Notes: generated by a model not told the origin, from the sequence alone. 15,341 nucleotides of DNA from Dokdonella_A sp035263065 (GCA_035263065.1 DATFRS010000238.1:1-15341); one strand, 5' to 3'; shown: positions 1 through 7,072, counted from the stretch's first letter. Made by a program: numbers and translations.

Positions 1-38
1 AGCCCGACATCGCCCGTCCGGAGGCGCGCCAGCAGTGA
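1..38 (+). CDS. C-terminal end of an upstream gene (partial)
   Basis: Frame 3 is open from the left edge and ends at the TGA at 36-38. The last residues read PDIARPEARQQ. The stop overlaps the GTG start of gspE in a GTGA junction, the usual sign of translational coupling inside an operon. Given the neighbour it is probably another type II secretion gene (gspD would be one candidate), but eleven residues are too few to identify it. Confidence 0.5.
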   Translation, partial: PDIARPEARQQ

Positions 39-1516
39 GCGAAGCGGTACGTCCCGCGCGGCCCGGTTTCGGCTACGCGCGCCGCCACGGCGTCGCGCTG
101 ACCGGCTGGCGCGAGGCGCACGCGGAGATCGCCTGCCGCGACGGCGTGCGCGTCGAGATCCTCGCGGAGCTGCGCCGTCATCTCGGCGCGCCGCTGCGGT
201 TCACGTCGATGCCGGCGAGCGAGTTCGAGCGTCTCTTGCGCGATCTCTACGAGCAGGGCGACGACGCGCGCGCGATGGTGTCCGACCTCGACGAGCGGCT
301 GGACCTCAAGACGCTTGCCGACGAGCTGCCGGAGCCCGAAGACCTCCTCGAGAGCGAGGACGACGCGCCGATCATCCGGTTGATCAACGCGCTCCTGACC
401 GAAGCGGTGAAGGAAGGCGCGTCCGACATCCACATCGAGCCGTACGAAAACCGCCTCGTCGTGCGCTTCCGCATCGACGGCGTGCTGCGCGAGGTGCTCG
501 CGCCGCAGAAGGCGATCGCGAACGCGGTGGTGTCGCGCATCAAGGTCATGGCGAAGCTCGACATCGCGGAAAAGCGCCTGCCGCAGGACGGACGCATCGG
601 CTTGCGCGTCGCCGGACGGCCGGTCGACGTGCGCGTGTCGACGATTCCGGCCGGCCGCGGCGAGCGCGTCGTGCTGCGCCTGCTCGACAAGCAGGCCGGC
701 AAGCTCGATCTCGCCGAGCTCGGCATGGACGACGCCGTGCGCACGCGCCTAGAGGACATGATCGCGCGGCCGCACGGCATCCTGCTCGTCACGGGTCCCA
801 CCGGATCGGGCAAGACGACGACGCTCTACGGCGCGCTGCTGAAGCTCAACGACGCGTCGCGCAACATCATGACCGTCGAGGATCCGATCGAGTACTACAT
901 CGACGGCGTCGGCCAGACGCAGGTCAACACGCGCGTCGACATGACGTTCGCGCGCGGCCTCCGCGCGATCCTGCGCCAGGATCCGGACGTCGTCATGGTC
1001 GGCGAGATCCGCGACCTCGAAACGGCCGAGATCGCCGTGCAGGCGTCGCTGACGGGTCATCTCGTGCTGTCGACGCTGCACACGAATTCGGCCGTCGGCG
1101 CCGTGACGCGACTGCGCGACATGGGCGTCGAGCCGTTCCTGTTGTCGTCGTCGCTGATCGGCGTGCTCGCGCAGCGCCTCGTGCGCGTGCTCGATCCCGC
1201 GTCGCGCGATGCATACGAGGCGACGCCGTCGGAGCTCGCCGCGTTCGGCAAGACTGCCCAGACGACGGCGAAGCTGTATCGCCCGCAAGGCGATATCGCC
1301 GGCCGCCACGCCGGCTACCGCGGGCGCACCGGCATCTACGAGCTCGTCGGCGTCGACGAGACGATGCGCCGCCTGATCCACGAAGGCGCGGCTGAAGCCG
1401 AGCTCGAGCGGCACGCGCGATCGCGGTCGCCGTCGATCCTCGAGGACGGCTGGCGCAAGTGCGTCGAGGGGATCACGTCGTCGGAAGAAGTCCTGCGCGT
1501 CACGCGCGAAGATTGA
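35..1516 (+). CDS. gspE: Type II secretion system ATPase GspE
   Basis: This is the cytoplasmic hexameric ATPase that powers the type II secretion pseudopilus (GspE/PulE family, 493 residues, normal length). The N-terminal T2SSE domain spans about residues 10-75. The ATPase core shows Walker A GPTGSGKTT at 254-262, the Asp box VEDPIE at 281-286, Walker B VVMVGEIRD at 319-327 and the His box LSTLHTN at 345-351. The GTG start is chosen because GGAGG at 20-24 sits 10 bases before it and it overlaps the previous stop. The zinc-binding CM region at 383-431 contains no cysteine: the usual LCPxC and CxxC positions read VLDPASRDAYE and GDIAGRHAGYRGRTG. The only cysteines in the protein are 34 and 476. 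A type IV pilus PilB is less likely because of the N-terminal domain and the gspF downstream. The sequence identifies the family firmly; assignment to the secretion system rests partly on context. Confidence 0.93.
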   Translation: MSEAVRPARPGFGYARRHGVALTGWREAHAEIACRDGVRVEILAELRRHLGAPLRFTSMPASEFERLLRDLYEQGDDARAMVSDLDERLDLKTLADELPEPEDLLESEDDAPIIRLINALLTEAVKEGASDIHIEPYENRLVVRFRIDGVLREVLAPQKAIANAVVSRIKVMAKLDIAEKRLPQDGRIGLRVAGRPVDVRVSTIPAGRGERVVLRLLDKQAGKLDLAELGMDDAVRTRLEDMIARPHGILLVTGPTGSGKTTTLYGALLKLNDASRNIMTVEDPIEYYIDGVGQTQVNTRVDMTFARGLRAILRQDPDVVMVGEIRDLETAEIAVQASLTGHLVLSTLHTNSAVGAVTRLRDMGVEPFLLSSSLIGVLAQRLVRVLDPASRDAYEATPSELAAFGKTAQTTAKLYRPQGDIAGRHAGYRGRTGIYELVGVDETMRRLIHEGAAEAELERHARSRSPSILEDGWRKCVEGITSSEEVLRVTRED

Positions 1517-1552
1517 GCGCCGCGACGCCGCGCTTGCCTCGGCATCCGGTTT

Positions 1553-1568
1553 GTCATACAGTTATGAC
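1553..1568. promoter_or_regulatory. Palindrome before the antitoxin gene (probable operator)
   Basis: GTCATA at 1553-1558 and TATGAC at 1563-1568 form a perfect 6-base inverted repeat around CAGT. It is AT-rich in a GC-rich setting and lies 12 bases before the GTG start of the antitoxin. Ribbon-helix-helix antitoxins normally bind such palindromes to repress their own operon, so an autoregulatory operator is the natural reading. No clear -35/-10 pair was identified around it. Confidence 0.45.
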
Positions 1569-1580
1569 CGAGGCGCCGCA

Positions 1581-1889
1581 GTGACCGAGCCCGACGAAAT
1601 CCGCATCAACGCCCGCCTGACCGGCGAGGACGCCCGCCGTTTCCGCGAGCTGCAGAAACGCGGGGGCCTCTCTGCGTCGGACCTCCTGCGCGACGCGCTG
1701 CGCGAGTATCACGACACGCACACGAAGCGCGCGGATCCCGCGGCTTTGCTGCACTCAGCGGGTTTCGTCGGCGGCGGCGAGGCTCCGGCCGATCTCTCGA
1801 CGCGCTACAAGGACTATCTGACCGCCGTGCTCGAGGAAAAGACGCCGCTCCGCGTCCAGGAACCGCGCCCCCGTGGTCATCGCCGATAG
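1581..1889 (+). CDS. Ribbon-helix-helix (CopG/VapB-like) antitoxin
   Basis: A protein of about 102 residues with the layout of a ribbon-helix-helix antitoxin. It has a short basic beta strand (EIRINARL, about residues 6-13), a first helix (EDARRFRELQ) and a second helix (SASDLLRDALREYH). A C-terminal tail containing DLSTRYKDYL would wrap around the toxin. In this family it neutralises the partner and represses its own promoter. The GTG at 1581 is preferred over a TTG at 1551, because GAGG lies at 1570-1573 and the TTG version would translate through the palindrome at 1553-1568. The coding end overlaps the toxin start by 17 bases, which fits coupled translation. The pair sits between gspE and gspF. 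The family call is from motif shape only; no specific named family is claimed. Confidence 0.75.
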   Translation: MTEPDEIRINARLTGEDARRFRELQKRGGLSASDLLRDALREYHDTHTKRADPAALLHSAGFVGGGEAPADLSTRYKDYLTAVLEEKTPLRVQEPRPRGHRR

Positions 1890-2289
1890 CGGGTTCTGGA
1901 TCGCGCTGGGCAACCGGCGCGACCGCCACCACGAAGCCGCGCTGGAGGCACTGGATCGGCATTCCGCGGAAGGCTTCGTCAGCACATGGCCGGTGCTGAC
2001 CGAAGTGACGCATCTTCTCTCGGCCCGCGTCGGCGTCACGCAGTGCGTCGCGTTCGTCGAGAGCGTCGCGCGCGGTGCCTGCGAGATTCCCGAGCCGCCG
2101 GCCGACGCGCTGTTCCGCGCGCACGCGCTGATGAGCCGCTACCGCGACCTGCCGATGGATCTTGCCGATGCCTCGCTCGTGATCCTCGCCGAGGAGCTCG
2201 GCCAGGGGCGCATTCTGTCGACGGACCAGCGCGACTTCGAAGGCTATCGCTGGAAGAATAAGCAACCTTTCACGAACCTCCTGCTCTGA
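1873..2289 (+). CDS. PIN-domain toxin (VapC-like ribonuclease)
   Basis: A 138-residue PIN-domain protein, the typical length of VapC-type toxins, which are metal-dependent RNases that cut tRNA or rRNA. The acidic active-site set is visible: D5 in VIADSGFW, E44 in LTEVTHLL, D96 and D99 in PMDLADASLV, and D118 and D121 in STDQRDF. All are present, so the toxin looks catalytically intact. It starts at a GTG inside the 3' end of the antitoxin gene and stops 3 bases before gspF, so it probably shares a transcript with the secretion genes. Its base composition resembles its neighbours, giving no strong sign of recent transfer. The RNA target cannot be told from sequence. Confidence 0.82.
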   Translation: MVIADSGFWIALGNRRDRHHEAALEALDRHSAEGFVSTWPVLTEVTHLLSARVGVTQCVAFVESVARGACEIPEPPADALFRAHALMSRYRDLPMDLADASLVILAEELGQGRILSTDQRDFEGYRWKNKQPFTNLLL

Positions 2290-2292
2290 CCG

Positions 2293-3504
2293 ATGCCCGC
2301 GTTCGCTTACCAGGCTCTCGATGCGAACGGAAAGACGCAGCGCGGCGTGCTGCAGGGCGACACGGCGCGCGCCGTGCGCGGCTCGCTGCGTGAGCGCGGT
2401 CTCAGCCCGCTGTCGGTCGAGGAAGTGCGCGAAGGTGCGGCGCAGAGCCGAAACGTCTTCGCGCGACGCGGGATCGGCACCGCCGAGCTAGCGCTGCTGA
2501 CGCGCCAGCTCGCGACGCTGATCGGCGCGGGCCTGCCGATCGACGAGGCGCTCGCGGCGCTCTCCGAGCAGGCCGAGAACGAACGCCAGCGCGGCATGAC
2601 CGCGGCGCTTCGTGCGCGCGTGATGGAAGGCGCGAGCCTCGCGCAGGCGATGGCGGAGTTTCCGGAGAGCTTTCCCGAGATCTTCCGCGCGACGGTCGGC
2701 GCGGGTGAGCAGTCGGGGCGTCTGGACGCCGTGCTCGAAAAGCTCGCCGACTACGCCGAGGCGCGCGATGCGCTGAAGCAGAAGATCCTCGCCGCGCTCG
2801 CGTATCCCGTTCTGCTGACGATCGTCGCGTGCGCGGTCGTCGCGGGACTCCTGACCTGGGTCGTGCCGCAGATCGCCGGCGTGTTCCAGAACCTGCACCA
2901 GACGCTGCCGTTCGCGACGCGCGCGCTGCTCGCGCTGTCGGCGTTCCTGCGCGCGTGGGGCTGGGTCGTGCTGATCCTCATCGTCGCCGCCGCGATCGGC
3001 GCGCGCATCGCGCTGCGCAACGAATCGCTGCATTTCCGCTGGCACGCGCTCGTGTTGCGGCTGCCGCTGATCGGGCGCCTCACGCGCGCCGCGAACACCG
3101 CGCGCGCGACCCGCACGCTGGCGCTGCTCGCCGAAAGCGCCGTGCCGCTCCTCGATGCGCTCGGCATCGCGGCGCAGGTCGTGCCGAACCTGCCGATGCG
3201 CGAGGCGATGCGCAAAGCCGCGTTCAAGGTGCGCGAGGGCAGCGCGTTCTCGCGCGCGCTCGGCGAAAGCGGACTGTTCCCGCCGGTCGCGCTCCGGCTC
3301 ATCGCGAGCGGCGAGAAATCCGGCGAGCTGCCGCGCATGCTCGGCGAGGCGGCGTCCCAGCAGCAGCGCGAGCTCGACCGCTGGCTGAGCGCGCTGACGG
3401 CGGTGCTCGGCCCCGCTGTGATCCTCCTCGTCGGCGCGATGGTGCTCTTCATCGTGCTGGCGATCCTGCTGCCGATCTTCAACTTGAATCAGATGGTTAA
3501 GTGA
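2293..3504 (+). CDS. gspF: Type II secretion inner-membrane platform protein GspF
   Basis: GspF is the polytopic inner-membrane protein that couples the GspE ATPase to pseudopilus assembly. The 403-residue length is typical. It opens with the family's MPAFAYQALDANGKTQRG, followed by two duplicated GspF domains (about 68-191 and 271-393). Each contains the conserved pattern of an ESGE/ASGEKSGEL type: VGAGEQSGRLDAVL at 135-148 and ASGEKSGELPRML at 338-350. Three membrane segments are visible at about 170-194, 222-241 and 373-396. The ATG lies 3 bases after the toxin stop and has no good Shine-Dalgarno sequence, so it likely depends on coupling to the preceding gene. PilC of type IV pili is the paralogous alternative; the neighbouring gspE favours GspF. 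Confidence 0.92.
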   Translation: MPAFAYQALDANGKTQRGVLQGDTARAVRGSLRERGLSPLSVEEVREGAAQSRNVFARRGIGTAELALLTRQLATLIGAGLPIDEALAALSEQAENERQRGMTAALRARVMEGASLAQAMAEFPESFPEIFRATVGAGEQSGRLDAVLEKLADYAEARDALKQKILAALAYPVLLTIVACAVVAGLLTWVVPQIAGVFQNLHQTLPFATRALLALSAFLRAWGWVVLILIVAAAIGARIALRNESLHFRWHALVLRLPLIGRLTRAANTARATRTLALLAESAVPLLDALGIAAQVVPNLPMREAMRKAAFKVREGSAFSRALGESGLFPPVALRLIASGEKSGELPRMLGEAASQQQRELDRWLSALTAVLGPAVILLVGAMVLFIVLAILLPIFNLNQMVK

Positions 3505-3512
3505 GACAGGCG

Positions 3513-3616
3513 GTAAGAAAGTGAGAGAGTGAGAAAGTTAGGGTTCTAGACAGAACCGTCTGGCAAGATGTCCCAACTCCCGCCTTTCTCACTCCCTCAC
3601 TTTCTTACTTTCTCAC
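3513..3616. repeat. Octamer repeat array forming a long inverted repeat between gspF and ftsE
   Basis: The left side holds three tandem octamers, GTAAGAAA, GTGAGAGA and GTGAGAAA, at 3513-3536. The right side holds the same series in reverse complement as four octamers, TTTCTCAC, TCCCTCAC, TTTCTTAC and TTTCTCAC, at 3585-3616. Together 3513-3537 pairs with 3584-3608 over 25 bases with a single A-C mismatch at 3526/3595. A related octamer, GTGAGACA (3501-3508), overlaps the gspF stop. The loop contains a second small hairpin, GGTTCT at 3542-3547 with AGAACC at 3552-3557. There is no run of T after the stem, so it is not a standard intrinsic terminator. The array ends 8 bases before the ftsE start. 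Confidence 0.85.
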
Positions 3617-3624
3617 TGCTCTCC

Positions 3625-4299
3625 ATGATCACCTTCGACAAAGTCAGCAAGCGCTACGCCTCCGGCCAGGACGCGCTCGCGGAAATGAGCTTCGAGATCG
3701 GCGCCGGCGAAATGGTGTTCGTGACCGGACACTCGGGCGCGGGCAAGAGCACGCTCCTGAAGCTCATCGGCCTCGTCGAGCGCGCGACGCGCGGACAGAT
3801 CGTCGTCAACCACACGTCGCTTACGGGCGTGCGCCGGCGCGGCATTCCGCAGCTCCGGCGCAGCATCGGCATGGTGTTCCAGGATCATCGCCTGCTGACG
3901 GACCGCACCGTCTTCGACAACGTCGCGCTGCCGCTGATCATCGCCGGCACGACGCGCGAGGAAATGGGCAAGCGCGTGCGCGCCTCGCTCGACAAGGTCG
4001 GGCTGCTCGCGAAGGAAAAGGCGTCGCCGCTCGCGCTCTCGGCCGGCGAGCAGCAGCGCGTCGGCATCGCGCGCGCGATCGTCGGCAAGCCGCCGGTCAT
4101 CATCGCCGACGAGCCGACCGGCAATCTCGATCCGCAGCTCTCGGGCGAAATCATGCAGCTCTTCGCCGAGTTCGGCGCCGTCGGCACGACGGTGCTGGTC
4201 GCGAGCCACGATCTCCATCTCGTCAAGCGGCTCGGCAAGCGCGTGCTCGTGCTCGATCACGGCAGGCTCATCGACGACTTCCGCCCGACCGTGCAATGA
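3625..4299 (+). CDS. ftsE: Cell division ATP-binding protein FtsE
   Basis: FtsE is the ATPase half of the FtsEX complex, an ABC-type machine that sits at the divisome and controls periplasmic cell-wall hydrolases through FtsX. The 224 residues are typical. Walker A is GHSGAGKST at 35-43, the Q-loop is FQDHRLL at 85-91, the signature is LSAGEQQR at 138-145, Walker B is IIADEPTGNLD at 159-169 and the switch histidine is H195. The second glycine of the usual LSGGE signature is alanine here. The ATG at 3625 is chosen because homologues begin MI.F..VSKRY. An in-frame ATG at 3568 would add a low-complexity stretch translated from the repeat array. No Shine-Dalgarno sequence is visible before 3625. 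The stop overlaps the ftsX start (ATGA). Confidence 0.95.
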   Translation: MITFDKVSKRYASGQDALAEMSFEIGAGEMVFVTGHSGAGKSTLLKLIGLVERATRGQIVVNHTSLTGVRRRGIPQLRRSIGMVFQDHRLLTDRTVFDNVALPLIIAGTTREEMGKRVRASLDKVGLLAKEKASPLALSAGEQQRVGIARAIVGKPPVIIADEPTGNLDPQLSGEIMQLFAEFGAVGTTVLVASHDLHLVKRLGKRVLVLDHGRLIDDFRPTVQ

Positions 4300-5318
4300 C
4301 GCAGCGCAAGCAGGCCGAACGCAACGTGCGCAAGCCGCCGCCGGCGGCCGCGCCGCCCGCGCCCGCGGCGACGGAGCCGCGCCGCCCGCGCTCGTCGCTG
4401 CGCGCGCGGCTCGGCGCGTGGCGCGATCATCATCTCTACGGATTCTTCTCGAGCCTCGGCCGCCTCGCCGCGCGGCCGTGGGCGACGGCGCTGACCGTGC
4501 TGATGCTCGGCTTCGCGCTCGCGCTGCCGCTCCTCTTCTACATCGCGTTCGACAACGCGCGCACGTGGTCCGGCGGGCTTCGCGAAGCGCGCGAAGTGAC
4601 CGCGTTCCTGAAGCCTTCGATCGCGAGCGCGGCTGCGAACGCGTTCGCCGCGGACCTGCGCAGGCGCGACGACGTCGCCGGCGTCGCGATCAAGACGCCG
4701 GAACAAGGCCTCGCCGAGTTCCGCCAGCTCTCGGGTTTCGGCGAGGCGCTCGACATCCTGAAGGACAATCCGCTGCCGAACGTGCTGATTATCACGCCAC
4801 GTTTCGCCGAGGGTGACGAGAATCCGCCCCTCCTCGTCGACCTCAAGAACGACAAGCGCGTGGACCTCGTGCAGTACGACGCGACCTGGCGGCGACGCCT
4901 GTCCGACATCCTCGGCTTCGGCGAGCGCGCCGTCGCGGTGATCGCGGCACTGCTCGCGCTCGCGACGCTGCTCGTGATCGGCAACACCGTGCGCATGGAC
5001 ATCCAGGCGCGCGCCGAGGAGATCGCCGTGATGCAGCTCATCGGCGCCGGCAGCGGCTTCGTGCGGCGGCCGTTCCTCTACGCCGGGCTCTGGTACGGCC
5101 TCCTCGGCGGCGTCCTCGCGGTCGTCATCGCGATCGGTGCGGAATGGGCGATCGCCGGCCCGCTGGACCGGCTGCTGGCGAGCTATGATCATGCCCTGGC
5201 CCTCTCCGGCCTTGGCGTCGTGTCCGCGCTGATCGTGATCGGGGCCAGCTCCTTGCTCGGCTGGGCCGGCGCATACCTCGCGTCGGCACGGCACATGGCC
5301 GCGGGACATCCCCAGTAA
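4296..5318 (+). CDS. ftsX: Cell division protein FtsX
   Basis: FtsX is the inner-membrane partner of FtsE; its periplasmic loop activates amidase regulators at the septum. The 340-residue protein shows a Pro/Ala-rich cytoplasmic N-terminus (residues 1-35) and TM1 at about 62-84. A periplasmic domain follows at about 85-205, with the family's VTAFLKP at 101-107, and then three more membrane segments at about 211-231, 259-282 and 303-326. The conserved stretch RMDIQARAEEIAVMQLIGA follows TM2, as in other FtsX proteins. The start overlaps the ftsE stop by 4 bases, so the two are coupled. Eleven bases separate it from the next gene. Confidence 0.93.
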   Translation: MTQRKQAERNVRKPPPAAAPPAPAATEPRRPRSSLRARLGAWRDHHLYGFFSSLGRLAARPWATALTVLMLGFALALPLLFYIAFDNARTWSGGLREAREVTAFLKPSIASAAANAFAADLRRRDDVAGVAIKTPEQGLAEFRQLSGFGEALDILKDNPLPNVLIITPRFAEGDENPPLLVDLKNDKRVDLVQYDATWRRRLSDILGFGERAVAVIAALLALATLLVIGNTVRMDIQARAEEIAVMQLIGAGSGFVRRPFLYAGLWYGLLGGVLAVVIAIGAEWAIAGPLDRLLASYDHALALSGLGVVSALIVIGASSLLGWAGAYLASARHMAAGHPQ

Positions 5319-5329
5319 TCGGCTCGCCA

Positions 5330-6181
5330 ATGCCCTCCGAAATCGCTTCCCTGCCGCAGCACCTTTCGAGCGACAAGCCGCGCGTGCTCGTCGTCGACGG
5401 CTCCAGGCTGGTGCGCCGGCTGATCGAGGGCGTGCTGAAGGCCGAGCTTCCCGACTGCGTCGTGCTGTCGTGCGAAAGCGGCGCGGCGGCGCAGCGCGAG
5501 CTCGAGAACGGCGTCGTCGATCTCGTGACGACCGCGCTCGCGCTGCCCGACATGGATGGCGTCGAGCTCGCGCATCACATCCGCGAGTTTTCGCCGCAGG
5601 CGTACATCCCGATCATCGTCGTGTCCGGCGACGTGCAGGAGCGCCTCGTCGCGCGCTCGCTCTCGCACGACGTCACCGATTACTTCGACAAGAGCCTCGG
5701 CTTCGACGCGCTCGGCGAATTCATCCGCGGCTACGTGCATCCGGCGCAAGCCGCGAACGGCGAGGTGCTCTACGTCGAGGACAGCCGCGTCGTCGCGCTC
5801 GCGACGACGCGCATGATGGAGAAGTTCGGCCTCACCGTGACGCAGGTGACGAGCGTCGAAGCCGCGATCGAATTGCTCGAAGCCGCGAAGGACGAGGATC
5901 GCGCGCCGGGCGCCGATCTCGTGCTGACCGACGTCAACCTCAAGGGCGAGCTGTCCGGCGGCGATCTGCTCGAGCTGATCCGCGGCGGCTTCGGCTATTC
6001 GAAGGGCGAGCTCCCGGTGCTCGTCATGACCGGCGACGACAACCCGAAGAACCAGACCGCGCTGCTTCGCGCGGGCGCGAACGATCTCGTGCACAAGCCG
6101 ATCGAGGAGCGTCTGCTCATCACCAAGCTCGTGTTCCAGCTGCGCGTCGCGCGCAAGGTGCGAGAGCGCGCGCACGCGTGA
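5330..6181 (+). CDS. Response regulator with two receiver domains, the first degenerate
   Basis: A 283-residue protein made of two receiver (REC) domains and no recognisable output domain. REC1 (about 18-135) keeps VLVVD (D23), S99 and K121. However, the position of the phospho-acceptor aspartate is alanine (A69 in TTALALPDMDG), and the usual acidic pair is D23-G24. REC2 (about 145-270) is canonical: E150/D151, phospho-acceptor D201 in LVLTDVNL, T234 and K256. It is therefore probably a phosphorylation-controlled adaptor in which REC1 is a pseudo-receiver used for binding. The partner kinase is not in the window. It sits 11 bases after ftsX and overlaps the next gene, so it is transcribed with the ftsEX operon. 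PleD-like REC-REC proteins normally carry a GGDEF domain, which is absent here. Confidence 0.88.
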   Translation: MPSEIASLPQHLSSDKPRVLVVDGSRLVRRLIEGVLKAELPDCVVLSCESGAAAQRELENGVVDLVTTALALPDMDGVELAHHIREFSPQAYIPIIVVSGDVQERLVARSLSHDVTDYFDKSLGFDALGEFIRGYVHPAQAANGEVLYVEDSRVVALATTRMMEKFGLTVTQVTSVEAAIELLEAAKDEDRAPGADLVLTDVNLKGELSGGDLLELIRGGFGYSKGELPVLVMTGDDNPKNQTALLRAGANDLVHKPIEERLLITKLVFQLRVARKVRERAHA

Positions 6182-6906
6182 GCGAGGACCGGCTCAAGCT
6201 CGAGGCGTCCTGGAAAGCCCACGTCGGCTATTGGTTCGAGCGGCCGGAGATGAAGGCGCTCGGCGAGTTCCTGCGCGCCGAGAAGCAGAAGGGCAAGGTG
6301 ATCTTTCCGCCGGGCTCGCAGATCTTCGCGGCGCTGAACGCGACGCCGTTCGAGAAGGTCAAGGTCGTGATCCTCGGGCAGGATCCGTATCACGGTCCGA
6401 ACCAGGCGCATGGCCTGTGTTTTTCCGTGCTGCCCGGCGTGCGTCCGCCGCCGTCGCTCGAGAACATCTTCAAGGAGATCGAGCGCGACGTCGGCGCGCC
6501 GCGTCCGGATCACGGCTGCCTCACGCCGTGGGCGCACCAGGGCGTGCTGCTGCTGAACGCCGTGCTGACCGTCGAGCGCGGCCTTGCCGGCTCGCATCAG
6601 GGCAAGGGCTGGGAGGGCTTCACCGATGCCTGCATCGACGCGCTCAACCGCGAGCGCGAGCACCTCGTCTTCATGCTCTGGGGCAACTACGCCCAGGCGA
6701 AGGGAAAGCTGATCGACCGGCAGCAGCATCTGGTCCTCAAGGCGCCGCACCCCTCGCCACTGGCCCGGGGCGGGTTCGACGGCTGCGGGCACTTCTCGCG
6801 GGCCAACGAGTACCTCAAGGACCACGGCGAAACCCCGATCGACTGGCGGCTCCCGCCCCGGGCCGGCCTTTCGGCCGACCCTCTGCACGTCCCGGCGCAT
6901 GCCTAA
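6178..6906 (+). CDS. ung: Uracil-DNA glycosylase (family 1)
   Basis: This enzyme removes uracil from DNA as the first step of base excision repair. The 242-residue protein, read from a GTG start that overlaps the preceding stop (GTGA), has all the family marks. The water-activating motif GQDPYHG is at 67-73 with catalytic D69. The uracil-binding stretch is LLLNAVLTV at 124-132, and HPSPL at 191-195 carries H191 and the intercalating leucine. The loop after HPSPL (ARGGF) looks about one residue shorter than in the E. coli enzyme (SAHRGF). A C-terminal tail of about 15 residues (227-242) goes beyond the family core. The overlapping start, conserved SWK motif near the N-terminus and whole-length match make the call firm. 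Confidence 0.95.
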   Translation: MSEDRLKLEASWKAHVGYWFERPEMKALGEFLRAEKQKGKVIFPPGSQIFAALNATPFEKVKVVILGQDPYHGPNQAHGLCFSVLPGVRPPPSLENIFKEIERDVGAPRPDHGCLTPWAHQGVLLLNAVLTVERGLAGSHQGKGWEGFTDACIDALNREREHLVFMLWGNYAQAKGKLIDRQQHLVLKAPHPSPLARGGFDGCGHFSRANEYLKDHGETPIDWRLPPRAGLSADPLHVPAHA

Positions 6907-6923
6907 GCCGCCATTCAGGCGGT
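6907..6923 (+). terminator. Possible weak hairpin after ung
   Basis: GCCGCC at 6907-6912 pairs with GGCGGT at 6918-6923 around ATTCA (last pair G-U). It starts directly after the ung stop, but only a pyrimidine-rich TCCTTCCC stretch follows rather than a T run. Termination would be partial at best. Confidence 0.3.
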
Positions 6924-7008
6924 CCTTCCCAAGTCATTGATTCCGCGGGGTCGTTGCCGCAGGGAAACGATCTGTCCCTGGGGACGGGCCGTCTTGAAAT
7001 CTTCCCTT

Positions 7009-7035
7009 TCCCGGTCGGGACGAGTACTATACTCG
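7009..7035. promoter_or_regulatory. Two abutting palindromes upstream of rpoH
   Basis: TCCCG-GT-CGGGA occupies 7009-7020, and CGAGTA-CTA-TACTCG follows at once at 7021-7035. The second is AT-richer than its surroundings and contains TATACT (7028-7033), a -10-like hexamer. No matching -35 is found 16-18 bases upstream. These could be operators or small hairpins in a leader; the sequence alone does not decide. Confidence 0.4.
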
Positions 7036-7072
7036 CCAGTTCAATTATGTTCCGGCCAAGGGACTGGCGTAG

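Noticed and set aside
1551..1580. TTG start for the antitoxin
   Set aside because: It would make the operator palindrome coding and has no ribosome binding site; the GTG at 1581 has GAGG seven bases upstream.
3568..3624. N-terminal extension of FtsE from an in-frame ATG at 3568
   Set aside because: The extra residues are simply the translation of the repeat array, and FtsE homologues begin at the MI.F motif matching 3625.
5470..6177. In-frame extension of the ung reading frame across the response regulator gene
   Set aside because: The extension is an arginine-rich out-of-frame translation of the receiver domains; the GTG overlapping the previous stop gives a standard-length glycosylase.
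6993..7015. Sigma-32-type promoter CTTGAAA...CCCGGT before rpoH (autoregulation)
   Set aside because: The -35 part is a good match but the -10 is only four of six to CCCCAT and the spacer is 10, shorter than the usual range.
7028..7033. Sigma-70 -10 hexamer TATACT
   Set aside because: No acceptable -35 at 16-18 bases; TTGAAA at 6994-6999 is 28 bases away, and the hexamer is explained as half of a palindrome.
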